A stretch of DNA of 64,000 nt from Litchfieldella anticariensis FP35 = DSM 16096 (GTDB lineage: Bacteria; Pseudomonadota; Gammaproteobacteria; Pseudomonadales; Halomonadaceae): positions 806,001 through 870,000 of the forward strand of contig NZ_KE332377.1 in assembly GCF_000409775.1 (NCBI RefSeq), given 5' to 3'. This document shows positions 63,688 to 64,000 of the stretch, piece by piece. Every line of letters begins with the position of its first letter. The first letter of the stretch is position 1. Under the pieces are notes generated by a model. That model saw only the letters and a program-made list of their open reading frames with translations. It searched no databases and was not told the origin of the DNA. The position numbers were made by a program, and so were the translations under genes.

Positions 63688-64000
63688 TTACAGCTGAGCC
63701 AGCCGCGCCAACATCTCGTCACTGGTCTGCACGGCCTTGCTGTTGATCTCGTAGGCTCGCTGGGTCTGGATCATGCTGACCATTTCTTCCACCACATTGA
63801 CGTTGGAGGTCTCGACATACCCTTGGAATAGCCGTCCCGCCCCATTAATGCCGGGTATGGTTTCATTTCGCGGACCAGATGAGGTGGTTTCCAGATACAG
63901 GTTGCCACCGATACTCTCCAACCCTGTGGGATTGACGAAGGTCGATATCGTGACCTGGCCCACTTCATTGCTCTGTGTGGAGCCTGGCTGGGTTACCGAA
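63688..64000 (-). CDS. flgG: Distal rod protein FlgG, C-terminal part
   Basis: The last 103 residues of the distal rod protein; the reading frame continues past the right edge, so the missing start is a window effect. The segment [19 protein letters not shown] and the conserved C-terminal rod signature [29 protein letters not shown] (parts [17 protein letters not shown] and [14 protein letters not shown]) are diagnostic. It is followed by flgH after 20 bases on the same strand. Confidence 0.93.
   Translation of the reverse strand, partial: SVTQPGSTQSNEVGQVTISTFVNPTGLESIGGNLYLETTSSGPRNETIPGINGAGRLFQGYVETSNVNVVEEMVSMIQTQRAYEINSKAVQTSDEMLARLAQL

Noticed and set aside
1-64000. Mobile elements, prophage, toxin-antitoxin or defence islands
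   Set aside because: No transposase, integrase, terminal repeats, nuclease-plus-reverse-transcriptase sets or similar genes were found; the content is core metabolism, proteostasis and flagella.

Overview
The window reads as chromosome of a motile, Gram-negative gammaproteobacterium, most likely a moderate halophile of the Halomonadaceae (Halomonas-like). This is inferred from moderately high G+C, the tig-clpP-clpX-lon-hupB-ppiD order, an osmoprotectant ABC importer, TRAP transport and a flagellar cluster with E. coli-like order. No species can be named without a database search. Coding density is very high. No insertion sequence, integrase, CRISPR array, rRNA gene or prophage was seen, and no stretch over about 300 bases lacks a gene.

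Layout. 1-9.4 kb: tail of a RarD-type transporter, an unrecognised protein, a chemotaxis receptor, a SulP transporter, a tandem universal stress protein, a cysteine synthase-like enzyme, and L-2-hydroxyglutarate oxidase divergent from a CsiR/GlaR-like regulator. 9.4-15.6 kb: 5-oxoprolinase pxpABC divergent from a TRAP transporter operon (dctPQM plus a winged-helix regulator). 15.6-21.3 kb: a branched-chain 2-oxoacid dehydrogenase operon (E1alpha-E1beta-E2) followed 21 bp later by a Hanks-type protein kinase. 21.5-25.3 kb: an OsmF/YehZYXW-type ABC importer. 25.3-32 kb: DUF1853 protein, cysS, glnS, ppiB, lpxH and a COG0523 GTPase with a Zur-like box. 32-41.3 kb: ppiD, hupB, lon, clpX, clpP, tig, and a Pro-Arg-His-His tRNA operon, all on the minus strand. 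41.5-45.7 kb: folD, luxS, mtnN, flaG, ansA and a DUF2789 protein. 45.7-64 kb: fliE divergent from fliFGHIJK and fliLMNOPQR, then convergent flgLK and flgJIHG, with flgG cut by the window end.

How the parts work together. The last third builds the flagellar basal body, motor switch, export gate, hook-filament junction and P/L rings. Sigma-28-type promoters precede flaG, flgKL and probably the chemotaxis receptor, a class III pattern. The protease/chaperone block has a sigma-32-like promoter before lon. luxS and mtnN together detoxify S-adenosylhomocysteine and make the AI-2 precursor. The pxp and TRAP operons share a divergent control region and plausibly import and open 5-oxoproline.

Most of the window is well-known core biology. 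The points most worth a second look are the kinase tied to the bkd operon, the Zur-like box before the COG0523 gene, the start-site correction for the chemotaxis receptor and the tandem tRNA-His genes.
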